Below are positions 56,670 to 64,000 of a stretch of DNA of 64,000 nucleotides, in pieces. The first letter of the stretch is position 1. Each line of letters opens with the position of its first letter. The stretch comes from Deltaproteobacteria bacterium (GTDB lineage: Bacteria; Desulfobacterota; SM23-61): positions 20,775 through 84,774 of the forward strand of contig VGSF01000008.1 of assembly GCA_016875165.1 (NCBI GenBank), given 5' to 3'. The notes below the pieces were generated by a model. It was not told where the DNA came from, did no database searches, and worked only from the letters and a program-made list of their open reading frames with translations. The position numbers were made by a program, and so were the translations under genes.

Positions 56670-56965
56670 CTTGCCCACCTTCACTTTTGAATAAATTAAT
56701 GAATTCACAGTGATAGATGAAGCCCGGACGGAGGGGGATGAAAGAGGGAGCACCGGCGGGAACAAGATTGGACCATAGCCCGCGATTTTCTTCCTCGAAG
56801 AAAAGGCGGGATCGAAGGAAGGCGGGCATCATCGGCGCAAGCCCCGCCCTTACCTATGAAAAAAGTGCTGCCTTGTGCTCCCGAGAGATTCCCCCTCCCG
56901 TCCGGGCCGTGTCCTGACTCTCATTCTGAAATCATGAATAAAAATCAAAAGTGAAGGTGGGCAAG
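56670..56965. mobile_element. MITE-like element with 10-bp target duplication (CTTGCCCACCTTCACTTTTG ends), copy E2
   Basis: The 296-base element has perfect 21-base terminal inverted repeats beginning CTTGCCCACCTTCACTTTTG, at 56670-56690 and 56945-56965. It is flanked by ATAAGCGCGC at 56660-56669 and 56966-56975, a 10-base target duplication. The interior matches copy E1 in reverse and has no transposase. Confidence 0.88.
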
Positions 56966-57010
56966 ATAAGCGCGCTTGACACGGATTTTCTTTTTTAATA
57001 AGATGCTGTC

Positions 57011-57178
57011 ATATTTGACGATCTCGTAAAAAGTATTTAAATGCTGTTTTCCGTCATTCCGGCGAAAGCCGGAATCCAGTCTTTTTAAATAGTTATCAAT
57101 TCTCTGGACTCCGGTTTTCACCTGTCTGCCCGGCACAGGCAGGCTGGAGTGACGACTTTTTACGAAACCATCATATTT
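57011..57178. repeat. Shell-and-core palindrome A7 (CATTCCGG core)
   Basis: ATATTTGACGATCTCGTAAA and GACTTTTTACGAAACCATCA shells enclose TCATTCCGGCGAAAGCCGG and a GGACTCCGG...GGAGTGACG arm containing a CCTGTCTGCCCGGCACAGGC hairpin. It lies just upstream of the nucleoside phosphorylase. Confidence 0.82.
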
Positions 57179-57205
57179 AACCTGGAAACAAGGAGCCTTT
57201 ATTTC

Positions 57206-58027
57206 ATGGAAAACATTCTGCAAGAAATAGATGAAGCATCTCAATTTATGGCCAGCAGGGTCAAAGCAAAACCCGGCGTTGGGATCATCCTGGGAACAGG
57301 TCTCGGGGGCCTGGTGGAGAAAATCTTCATCGAGGAATCAATTCCCTACGAAGAGATTCCATACTTCCTCCACAGTACAGTCGAAGGACATGCCGGCCGC
57401 TTAATCTTTGGCCATTGTTCTGATAAGGAAGTTCTGGTGATGCAAGGAAGGTTTCATTTCTACGAAGGATACCCCCTTTCACGGGTAACATTTCCCGTTC
57501 GGGTAATGAAAAAGCTTGGAATAAAAACCCTTATCATATCCAATGCCGCCGGCGGCCTGAACCCGCTTTTTTCCGCCGGCGACATTATGGTCATATCCGA
57601 CCACATCAATTTTACCGGGCAAAACCCGCTGATTGGTCCCAACCTCGAGGCTTTTGGCCAGAGGTTTCCAGATATGAGTGCCGTCTATGATCGGAAGTTA
57701 ATCGCTATATCTGAACAAGTTGCCCTTGAAAAACAAATCAAACTACAGAGAGGGGTTTATGTGGGGGTGGCTGGCCCGAGCATGGAAACCCCGGCAGAAA
57801 CCAGATTCTTACGGATGATGGGAGCCGATGCAGTAGGAATGTCCACCATTCCCGAGGTTATTGTGGGTGTTCATTGTGGCTTGCACATCCTGGGCTTTTC
57901 GGCCATCTCCAACGTCAACCGACCCGATTGCATGGAACCAGCTCCCTTTGAAGAAATCCTGGCCAATGCCGCTCTGGCCGGAAAGAAAATGATCGGCATC
58001 ATTGAAGGAGTTTTGGAAAAAATTTAA
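57206..58027 (+). CDS. Purine nucleoside phosphorylase
   Basis: The 273-aa trimeric-type phosphorylase splits purine nucleosides with phosphate. It has LGTGLGGLVE, VEGHAGRLI, MQGRFHFYEGYP, SNAAGGLN and the base-site residues in VAGPSMETPAET and AISNVNRPD; the ISNVN asparagine favours 6-oxopurines. The start is ATG 57206 after AAGGAG. Two nucleoside deaminases follow in the same direction, so the operon may route methylthioadenosine through methylthioinosine (inference). Confidence 0.93.
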   Translation: MENILQEIDEASQFMASRVKAKPGVGIILGTGLGGLVEKIFIEESIPYEEIPYFLHSTVEGHAGRLIFGHCSDKEVLVMQGRFHFYEGYPLSRVTFPVRVMKKLGIKTLIISNAAGGLNPLFSAGDIMVISDHINFTGQNPLIGPNLEAFGQRFPDMSAVYDRKLIAISEQVALEKQIKLQRGVYVGVAGPSMETPAETRFLRMMGADAVGMSTIPEVIVGVHCGLHILGFSAISNVNRPDCMEPAPFEEILANAALAGKKMIGIIEGVLEKI

Positions 58028-58038
58028 GGGAGGTTTTT

Positions 58039-59376
58039 TTGAGCCAACAAACAAAAAAATCTGTAGATTTGATCCTGACCAATGGCGTCCTGCTTACCCT
58101 TTCTCCTAATTCCGAGCCTATTATCGATGGAGCCCTGGCTATAATAAGCGGAAGGATTGCCGGAATAGGAACTAAAGCTTACGTGGAGAATTCTTTTGAG
58201 GCTCCAAGAACCATAGATGTTAGGGGTGGCTTAATCATGCCTGGACTGGTGAATGCCCATAATCATGCGGCCATGACCTGTTACCGGGGGATGGCCGATG
58301 ACCTTCCTTTAATGGATTGGCTCAACCGATATATATTCCCCGCTGAAAGCAAATCAGACGGGGATCAAGTTTACTGGAGTACACTCTTAGCCTGCGCGGA
58401 GATGATCCGCTCAGGAACCACCATTTTTTGCGACATGTATCTTTTCGAAGACCGGGTGGCTGAGGCAGCCAAAGAAGCAGGGATGAGGGCGATGGTTGGG
58501 GAGGTTCTCTATGATTTTCCCTCTCCCAACTACGGTCCTCCGGAAAAAGGATTTGAATATATCGAAGCTTTAATCAACCGCTGGCAGGGAGACCCCCTCA
58601 TCTCCATCGCCATTGAGCCGCATGCTCTTTACACCTGTTCTCCTATTCTTTTAGGGCAGTGCCGGGATTTGGCCGAGTGGTACGGAGTTCCCATGATCAT
58701 CCATCTGGCTGAGACCAGGAGTGAAGTTGAAGAAGTTTATAATAAATATGGCAAAAGCCCTGTAAATCACATGGAAAACTTAGGACTACTTTCTCCATCT
58801 CTGATTGCCTGCCACTGCGTCTGGCTAACCGATGCCGAAATGGACCTCCTGGCCCGCCGGGGAGTGAAAGTAGTCCATAACCCCGAATCCAACATGAAGC
58901 TGGCCTCCGGAGTTGCGCCTATCCCGGAACTTCTGGCCCGGGGAGTTCCCGTAGGGCTGGGCACGGACGGCTGCGCCAGCAATAATAATTTAGACCTTTT
59001 TCAGGAGATGGACTCGGCAGCCAAGCTGCACAAAGTTCACCGGCTGGATTCCACGGTGATGCCTGCAGATGTTGTCCTGCATATGGCTACTCTGGGCGGG
59101 GCAAAGGTTTTGGGTCTGGATAAGGAAATCGGTTCCCTGGAAGTGGGTAAAAAGGCCGATGTCATTGTTCTGGATTTTAACCGCCCTCACCTCCAGCCCA
59201 TTTACAATATCGTTTCGCATCTGGTCTATTCGGCCACGGGTGCGGATGTGCGCGATGTGATCATCGACGGGAAACTGGTCATGCGGGACCGCAAACTCCT
59301 CACCCTTGACGAAGAAAAAATCCTGCAAAAAATGCAGGAGATCAAGGGGAAAATCCTGCAAAGGGTTTCCCATTGA
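58039..59376 (+). CDS. mtaD: 5-methylthioadenosine/S-adenosylhomocysteine deaminase, first copy
   Basis: The 445-aa amidohydrolase has the metal-binding NAHNHAAM, IHLAETR, CHCVWL and GTDGCASNNNLD, the cassette of MTA/SAH deaminases. It turns methylthioadenosine and adenosylhomocysteine into inosine analogues. The start is TTG 58039 with GGGAGG upstream. It overlaps the second copy by four bases. Its C-terminal third is almost identical in DNA to that of the second copy (58722-59207), while the N-terminal parts differ strongly. Confidence 0.92.
   Translation: MSQQTKKSVDLILTNGVLLTLSPNSEPIIDGALAIISGRIAGIGTKAYVENSFEAPRTIDVRGGLIMPGLVNAHNHAAMTCYRGMADDLPLMDWLNRYIFPAESKSDGDQVYWSTLLACAEMIRSGTTIFCDMYLFEDRVAEAAKEAGMRAMVGEVLYDFPSPNYGPPEKGFEYIEALINRWQGDPLISIAIEPHALYTCSPILLGQCRDLAEWYGVPMIIHLAETRSEVEEVYNKYGKSPVNHMENLGLLSPSLIACHCVWLTDAEMDLLARRGVKVVHNPESNMKLASGVAPIPELLARGVPVGLGTDGCASNNNLDLFQEMDSAAKLHKVHRLDSTVMPADVVLHMATLGGAKVLGLDKEIGSLEVGKKADVIVLDFNRPHLQPIYNIVSHLVYSATGADVRDVIIDGKLVMRDRKLLTLDEEKILQKMQEIKGKILQRVSH
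58722..59207 (+). repeat. Near-identical tract shared by the two deaminase genes, copy 1
   Basis: These 486 bases match 60047-60532 with a single visible mismatch (C58835 against T60160, Ala to Val). Beyond 59207 a few more mismatches occur to about 59270, and upstream identity falls off at once. This is the mark of recent gene conversion. Confidence 0.93.
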
Positions 59377-60695
59377 ATCAAGATGCTCCGGCTGATATTC
59401 TCATAAAGGAGACAAGCCTCCTTCCATTTCCCAACTCATTTCATTTCATCCCCAAAGGCTGGCTGGCAATAAAAGAAAGCCGGATCATCGAGATAGGCTC
59501 CGGAGAAGTTCCTTCCTTTCCTGCCCGTTTATGTCTTGATGGCCGGGGTTGCCTGACCATGCCCGGCCTGGTTAATGCACACACCCACGCCCCCATGGCC
59601 CTCTTCCGGGGATTGGTCGATGACCTGCCGTTAAAAGTTTGGCTGGAAGAATATATTTTCCCTGCCGAAGGAAGATGGGTGGATGCAGATTTCGTTTTCT
59701 GGGGAACACTCCTGGCCTGCGCGGAGATGATCCGTTCTGGAACCACTACTTTTGTCGACGGGTATTTTTTCGAAGAGCAGGTAGCCCGAGCAGTAGAACA
59801 GGCCGGACTGAGGGCAATCTTGGGCGAAGGGATACTGGATTTCCCTACTCCAGACTCTCCTTCCCCGGCCGAATCCTTTAAGAAGGCTGAAGCTTTCCTT
59901 CAACATTATAGAAATTCTTCCCTCATCCACCCTGCCCTGTTCCCCCATTCGGTGTATACCTGTTCCCCCGTGCTCTTGGGAAAGTGTAAGGAGTTAAGGG
60001 AATTTTATGGCGCGCCCATGATCATTCACCTCGCCGAGACGCGGAATGAAGTTGAAGAAGTTTATAATAAATATGGCAAAAGCCCTGTAAATCACATGGA
60101 AAACTTAGGACTACTTTCTCCATCTCTGATTGCCTGCCACTGCGTCTGGCTAACCGATGTCGAAATGGACCTCCTGGCCCGCCGGGGAGTGAAAGTAGTC
60201 CATAACCCCGAATCCAACATGAAGCTGGCCTCCGGAGTTGCGCCTATCCCGGAACTTCTGGCCCGGGGAGTTCCCGTAGGGCTGGGCACGGACGGCTGCG
60301 CCAGCAATAATAATTTAGACCTTTTTCAGGAGATGGACTCGGCAGCCAAGCTGCACAAAGTTCACCGGCTGGATTCCACGGTGATGCCTGCAGATGTTGT
60401 CCTGCATATGGCTACTCTGGGCGGGGCAAAGGTTTTGGGTCTGGATAAGGAAATCGGTTCCCTGGAAGTGGGTAAAAAGGCCGATGTCATTGTTCTGGAT
60501 TTTAACCGCCCTCACCTCCAGCCCATTTACAACATCACTTCGCATCTGGTCTATTCGGCCACGGGTGCGGATGTGCGTGATGTCATCATCGACGGCCAAT
60601 TAGTCATGCAAAACCGCCAACTCCTCACCCTCGACGAAGAAAAAATCCTCCGCAAAGCAAAAGAGTGGCACAAAAAGATAATCGTAACAGTTTAG
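59373..60695 (+). CDS. mtaD: 5-methylthioadenosine/S-adenosylhomocysteine deaminase, second copy
   Basis: This is a 440-aa paralogue of the preceding gene with the same metal motifs (NAHTHAPM, IHLAETR, CHCVWL, GTDGCASNNNLD). The N-terminal 220 or so residues differ widely from the first copy, so substrate range may differ. The start is ATG 59376-equivalent in the ATGA-type overlap; the GTG/TTG at 59373 fits the four-base overlap with copy one (ATTGAATC). The last codons (VTV) come from the MITE inserted at 60684; without it the protein would end KKIIL. Confidence 0.9.
   Translation: MNQDAPADILIKETSLLPFPNSFHFIPKGWLAIKESRIIEIGSGEVPSFPARLCLDGRGCLTMPGLVNAHTHAPMALFRGLVDDLPLKVWLEEYIFPAEGRWVDADFVFWGTLLACAEMIRSGTTTFVDGYFFEEQVARAVEQAGLRAILGEGILDFPTPDSPSPAESFKKAEAFLQHYRNSSLIHPALFPHSVYTCSPVLLGKCKELREFYGAPMIIHLAETRNEVEEVYNKYGKSPVNHMENLGLLSPSLIACHCVWLTDVEMDLLARRGVKVVHNPESNMKLASGVAPIPELLARGVPVGLGTDGCASNNNLDLFQEMDSAAKLHKVHRLDSTVMPADVVLHMATLGGAKVLGLDKEIGSLEVGKKADVIVLDFNRPHLQPIYNITSHLVYSATGADVRDVIIDGQLVMQNRQLLTLDEEKILRKAKEWHKKIIVTV
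60047..60532 (+). repeat. Near-identical tract shared by the two deaminase genes, copy 2
   Basis: Counterpart of 58722-59207. It covers the metal-binding C-terminal half of the barrel. Confidence 0.93.
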
Positions 60696-60948
60696 CGATT
60701 TGGAAAAATGGTATTAAAGCCTTTGTTGAGGGCCGGGGGTTAGAGCGGAACGCGCCGGAAGCATCGGTTGGGTTTCCGCTTGGCCACGAGGACAAAGGAT
60801 CGTTCCTCTGGAGGAGGCGGGGGTTCTTGCCCGCCCCAAATGCGGAGAAATTAGCGCCTTATGATTCCAAGCGTTACGCTCTGGCCCCCGGCCCCTGGAA
60901 TCCCTTGGCCCTTACAACACACCTTTTTTCAAAGAGCTAAAGTGTTAC
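60684..60948. mobile_element. MITE-like element with 8-bp target duplication (GTAACA-TTTAGC family), full copy D1
   Basis: The 265-base element begins GTAACAGTTTAGC and ends GCTAAAGTGTTAC. It is flanked by AGATAATC at 60676-60683 and 60949-60956, an exact 8-base target duplication. The interior has GGAGGCGGGGGTTCTTGCCC and no transposase. It entered the last codons of the second deaminase gene. Confidence 0.93.
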
Positions 60949-60956
60949 AGATAATC

Positions 60957-61275
60957 CTGTAAGCTTTTCACTGAAGCGGGATGAAGCAGTCCTAAAATAG
61001 AATGGAATTGCCAGGCCTTACGGGAAAATCTGAGCCGATAGAAAATCCATTGGCCGAGGATGGAAAGGTCCGTCCGTGAATCGGATAATTTTTTCCGCCT
61101 TTGCCTTCATTCCCCCATTCCCAGAACGCCGGCAAATCGATCTCTTGCTTTCGGAACCAAAAGATCAAAACAGGAACGATTTTAGAAAAAAATCACGTTT
61201 ATCCCCTATTTCACGGACTGACCCCTTTTTGCGGGCGCTTAGAACTTCCGGAGTTCCAGTTGCGAAACTTTCCGT
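60957..61275. other. Intergenic stretch without recognised features
   Basis: I see no gene, RNA or repeat of the families listed here. The region lies between convergent genes. Confidence 0.6.
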
Positions 61276-62253
61276 TTACTTGCTCTCGCGGGCGATATCC
61301 ATCAGGGGAGCTACCCGCTGGTGGAGGTCAAGAACATATTTCATGTATTCTTCGCCCACGAGGGGTTGGACGGCCAATCCTGTTTTATCCATCTTATCCA
61401 AATGCTCCGGATCTTTCATGGCCTCTAAGAAGACCTTTTGAATCTTCTTCAGAATGGGCTGGGGAATGCCCCGGGGTCCAAGCATGCCGCGAGAGGAGGA
61501 AGAAATGACCTTGGGAAAGCCCAGCTCGGCAGACGTAGGAACATCGGGCATAAACTTCGTTCTTTCGGGGTCCATGATGATCAGGACCCGAAGCGGGGTC
61601 CCCTTGGCCTTGACGGCAATATCGCCGATATTGCCAAAGGCCACATCCACCTGGCCCCCCAATACCGCGGCGAACACAGGAGCGCCCCCGTCAAAATGGA
61701 CGATCCGGAATTTCACCTTGGCCGCTTCTTCCATCATCAGGATGGCCAGATGGTCATCGCCGAGAATACCCGTTGTAGCGGCCCGGATTTGGCCTGGCCG
61801 CTTGCGGGCGTCATCGAGCAGGTCTTTCAAGGTCTTGTAGGGGCTATCTCCTTTGGCCCAGATGATCCCGGGGTCAATTACCTGATTGATGATGAAAACC
61901 AGGGAATTTAGGTCAAAAGTCGCCTTCCGTTCCGGGTCCAGAATGATAGTGTTCAGCGCCGGCAGACTGGCGAAACCTAAAAAATAACCGTCCGGTTTCT
62001 GTCGAGCTGTTTCGGTCAAGCCAATCTGCGAGCCAGCCCCCACTCGATTCGTCACGACGATCGGCTGCCCCATTTTCTTTTCCGCAATCGCCGCGACGAT
62101 ACGGGCTCCCATATCCGTGGACCCGCCCGCCGGCCAGGGCACCTGGAGAATAATCGGCTTGGTGGGATAATCCAGGGGCTGCGCGCCGACCCAACCCGCT
62201 CCCCAAACGGAACCAACAACCAACAGCATGCTTAAGATGATTCGCTTAATCAT
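61276..62253 (-). CDS. Tripartite tricarboxylate transporter receptor (TctC/Bug family)
   Basis: The 325-aa periplasmic binding protein has a signal peptide (MIKRIILSMLLVVGSVWGAGWVGAQ) and the Bug pattern YPTKPIILQVPWPAGGSTDMGARIVA, then GAGSQIGLTETARQKPDGY, RAATTGILGDDHLA and GGQVDVAFGNIGDI. It would bind an organic acid for TTT import. No TctA/TctB membrane subunits are in the window, so it is an orphan receptor here. The start is ATG 62253 after AGGAGG. Confidence 0.92.
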   Translation of the reverse strand: MIKRIILSMLLVVGSVWGAGWVGAQPLDYPTKPIILQVPWPAGGSTDMGARIVAAIAEKKMGQPIVVTNRVGAGSQIGLTETARQKPDGYFLGFASLPALNTIILDPERKATFDLNSLVFIINQVIDPGIIWAKGDSPYKTLKDLLDDARKRPGQIRAATTGILGDDHLAILMMEEAAKVKFRIVHFDGGAPVFAAVLGGQVDVAFGNIGDIAVKAKGTPLRVLIIMDPERTKFMPDVPTSAELGFPKVISSSSRGMLGPRGIPQPILKKIQKVFLEAMKDPEHLDKMDKTGLAVQPLVGEEYMKYVLDLHQRVAPLMDIARESK

Positions 62254-62330
62254 TTTTTTCCTCCTTGCAATGGAATTTAGCCTCCTTGTTGCTATGAAAA
62301 ATACCTCCTTGACTTTTGCTCCTCCCCCTC

Positions 62331-62510
62331 CTTCGATTCCTCAAATCAACACATGGTGCAGGGTTCCTGGATGGTCTAATCTACTTTGCCGAGTTATGCT
62401 TCTTTTCTACCAAAAAATAACTCAAAGATAAAGGGCTATTTTTCACTACAGCTCCTCTTCTATGCCCCCTTTCCACAAAAAGGGAAGTCAATATAGTCAA
62501 CAACGTCCCG
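62331..62510 (-). pseudogene. RAYT 5'-end fragment, copy 1 (degenerate)
   Basis: On the minus strand this matches the second and third copies: a leader with TTGACTTCCCTTTTTGTGG and then codons resembling RLDHPGTLHHVL..GIEG with stops. It is the start of a REP-associated Y1 transposase gene with the rest missing. Confidence 0.6.
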
Positions 62511-62519
62511 TCCCGCACT

Positions 62520-62723
62520 TCACGATATGTCCGCCATCTCAATCTTATACTCGCGACTAAAAATACATGAACATGGTTCCCAGCAACGGCCAGGCAGGAT
62601 GCGGGTGCCGGTGACGAAGTCTTTCGGGTCCAGGGTATCCCGAAAGATCCCCTTGCCTTCGATCCCTCGAATCATCATATGGTGCAGGGTTCCAGGAGCG
62701 TTTAATCTGGCTCGGCGAGGCAT
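62520..62723 (-). pseudogene. RAYT transposase, N-terminal fragment (copy 2)
   Basis: ATG 62723 opens MPRRARLNAPGTLHHMMIRG, the start of RAYT proteins (MPRxARLDxPGTLHHVIIRGIE). After about 35 residues homology is lost and the frame ends at 62520. The HUH motif is missing. Its leader (62724-62832) is shared with the other two copies. Confidence 0.75.
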
Positions 62724-62937
62724 GGCTCTTTTCCACCATAAAACCACTTTAATGCAAAGTGTATATTTTCCACTACACCCCTCTTCTACGTCCCCTTTCC
62801 ACAAAAAGGGAAGTCAACGTAGTCAACAACCCGCACTATGAATAGAAAAAGTAAAGACCTCGAACTTGCAAGGGCTGCCCCTACCGCGACCCAAAACCGA
62901 GATCGCCCAGAAGGATGTTTAAGGATGGTAAAAAGTA

Positions 62938-62966
62938 TTGACCAAAGTTAACATGCAGGTTATCAT
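62938..62966 (+). promoter_or_regulatory. higBA promoter with embedded inverted repeat
   Basis: TTGACC at 62938-62943 and TATCAT at 62961-62966 are 17 bases apart. An inverted repeat ACATG-N8-CATGT (62951-62968) covers the -10 box, a likely operator for the antitoxin. Transcription would start at about 62973, the GTG of higB, so the message would be leaderless or nearly so. Confidence 0.6.
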
Positions 62967-62972
62967 GTAATC

Positions 62973-63335
62973 GTGAATAGGAGAACGGTTATCTTCTATA
63001 GAACAGTCAGTGGCCAATGCCCGGTAGAAGATTTTCTTAATTCTTTGCCGGGGAAGGCAGCCCAAAAGATAGCCTGGGTTTTGAAGCTACTCGAAGATCT
63101 GCATGTTCTTCCATCGACCTATTTTAAGAAGCTGGTTGGGACGGATGAAATTTGGGAATGTCGAATTCAATTTGGTTCGAATACTTACCGCATCTTTTGT
63201 TTCTTTTTAAGCAATTCCACTATTGTACTAACCCATGGAATTATGAAAAAGAGCCAAAAGACACCCGGGCATGAAATTGAACGAGCAGAGGCCTATAAGA
63301 GAGATTTTTTAAGAAGGAGGAACGGGCATGAGTGA
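62973..63335 (+). CDS. higB: HigB/RelE-type toxin (Gp49-like)
   Basis: The 120-aa toxin has the Gp49/HigB layout: [38 protein letters not shown], then [18 protein letters not shown] and [13 protein letters not shown]. Family members cut mRNA on the ribosome. The start is GTG 62973. It overlaps the antitoxin gene by eight bases. The toxin-first order is typical of higBA. Confidence 0.9.
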   Translation: MNRRTVIFYRTVSGQCPVEDFLNSLPGKAAQKIAWVLKLLEDLHVLPSTYFKKLVGTDEIWECRIQFGSNTYRIFCFFLSNSTIVLTHGIMKKSQKTPGHEIERAEAYKRDFLRRRNGHE

Positions 63336-63603
63336 TCTGGAAAAATATATTAACGAGAGAAAAAAAAGAGATAAGAAATTTTCCGGGAGATTTGAAGAAG
63401 GATACGAACAGTTTAAAATTGGCGTGATGCTTCGTCAAGCCCGGCAAGCCGCAGGGCTGACCCAGGAAGAACTGGCTCTCCAGTTAAAAACCAAAAAGAC
63501 GGCAATTTCAAGAATTGAGAACCATGCGGAAGACATAAAATTATCAACTTTGGAACGTGTCGCCGCAGCGTTGGGAAAACGCCTCCAAATTAGTATCGCT
63601 TAA
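63328..63603 (+). CDS. higA: HigA-type antitoxin (XRE helix-turn-helix)
   Basis: The 91-aa protein has a long charged N-terminal helix and an XRE domain ([20 protein letters not shown]...KKTAISRIE). It neutralises HigB and represses the operon. The start is ATG 63328 after AAGGAGG, within the end of higB. Confidence 0.93.
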   Translation: MSDLEKYINERKKRDKKFSGRFEEGYEQFKIGVMLRQARQAAGLTQEELALQLKTKKTAISRIENHAEDIKLSTLERVAAALGKRLQISIA

Positions 63604-63609
63604 TTCTCC

Positions 63610-63708
63610 TTACATGGGCACCTCCCAAAAGATCTCCTTGCCTTTTATTCCTCGAATCATCACATGATGCAAAGTTCCAGGAGTGTCTAATCTGGCTTGA
63701 CGGGGCAT
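63610..63708 (-). pseudogene. RAYT transposase, N-terminal fragment (copy 3)
   Basis: ATG 63708 reads MPRQARLDTPGTLHHVMIRG, then diverges and stops after 32 residues. The leader upstream (63709-63815) matches copies 1 and 2, including AAAGTGTATATTTTCCACTA read on the plus strand. With copy 2 it brackets higBA. Confidence 0.72.
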
Positions 63709-63844
63709 GGCTCTTCTCCACCATAAAACCACTTTAATGCAAAGTGTATATTTTCCACTACGTCTTCTACGTTTCCTTTCCACAAAAAGCGAAGTCAACG
63801 TAGTCAACAACGCACTCCTCCACCCTTTTTACCTCGCCGCCAAT

Positions 63845-63904
63845 TGGCTCTTATGTGGCATGCCACATAAGAGCCATTATGTGACGTCCGCAGTTATGTG
63901 ACGT
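63845..63904. repeat. 32-bp perfect palindrome plus TTATGTG repeats
   Basis: 63845-63876 is a perfect inverted repeat centred on GGCATGCC (arms TGGCTCTTATGTGGCA and its complement). TTATGTGACGT follows twice in direct orientation at 63877-63887 and 63894-63904, and CACATAA appears again near 63952. It may be a protein-binding site or a recombination site. The rest up to 64000 shows no gene. Confidence 0.8.
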
Positions 63905-64000
63905 AAAGAAGAAAAGCCCTTTATTTTCAGTACCATTTCTTATTTTTACATCACATAAACAATCACCCCTAATCTCCTATAAGGCCCTTAGGAAAGCCAT

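Overview
The window looks like a chromosome segment of a Deltaproteobacterium in the broad sense (Desulfobacterota, Syntrophobacterales-like). The evidence is gene order: xerD, a DHH-CBS-poly(A) polymerase fusion, trpS, scpA, scpB, rluB; then tilS, ftsH, folP; then pdxJ, acpS, nnr, tsaE, lysC, cimA. Type IV pilus ATPases, TRAP- and TTT-type solute receptors, a thiolase and a fumarate-reductase-like flavoprotein fit an anaerobic, motile, organic-acid-using lifestyle. This assignment rests on recognised gene order and protein families, not on a database search.

Layout. 1-5.2 kb: end of a membrane-anchored protein, a small secreted protein, recJ, an unknown 423-aa protein and a DUF3553 protein, separated by dense repeats. 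5.4-12.0 kb (minus strand): a defence-like island with the N-terminal part of an Eco57I/type IIG-like methylase, a HUH (Y1) transposase-like protein preceded by a tandem REP array, a HEPN/MNT toxin-antitoxin pair, and a PLD-SNF2 helicase. 12.2-19.0 kb: a possible zinc ribbon, an ABC exporter with a transglutaminase-like partner, a HAD phosphatase, a DUF151 nuclease-like protein and a sirtuin. 19.1-22.7 kb (plus): a RAYT remnant, an alcohol dehydrogenase, a broken TRAP receptor and a thiolase. 23.1-42.9 kb: housekeeping genes, nearly all on the minus strand. 43.6-45.8 kb: pilT-pilU. 46.4-56.6 kb (minus): tRNA, ttcA, rsmA, DUF2062, tsaD, a cysteine-desulfurase-like gene, pilC, pilB and a flavoprotein. 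57.2-60.7 kb (plus): purine nucleoside phosphorylase and two MTA/SAH deaminase paralogues, probably a nucleoside salvage operon. 61.3-64 kb: a TctC receptor, RAYT 5'-end fragments and a higBA toxin-antitoxin pair.

The most striking feature is the amount and modularity of intergenic repeats. Two sets of conserved outer inverted repeats ('shells': one built on TCGTAAAAAGTC, one on GAGCTTCTTGCAAAAGTC) enclose several unrelated inner palindromes ('cores'). The CATTCCGGCGAAAGCCGGAATCC core occurs in both shells. Three distinct MITE-like families of about 265-300 bp are also present. Three copies have clear terminal inverted repeats and flanking target-site duplications (8, 8 and 10 bp). One has rewritten the C-terminus of a deaminase and another separates rsmA from ttcA. 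RAYT (REP-associated Y1 transposase) material occurs at five places: one long gene and four fragments.

No complete new multi-gene system is proven here. The best candidates for something undescribed are the two-domain HUH protein with its REP array inside a methylase/HEPN-MNT/helicase operon, and the shell-and-core palindromes.
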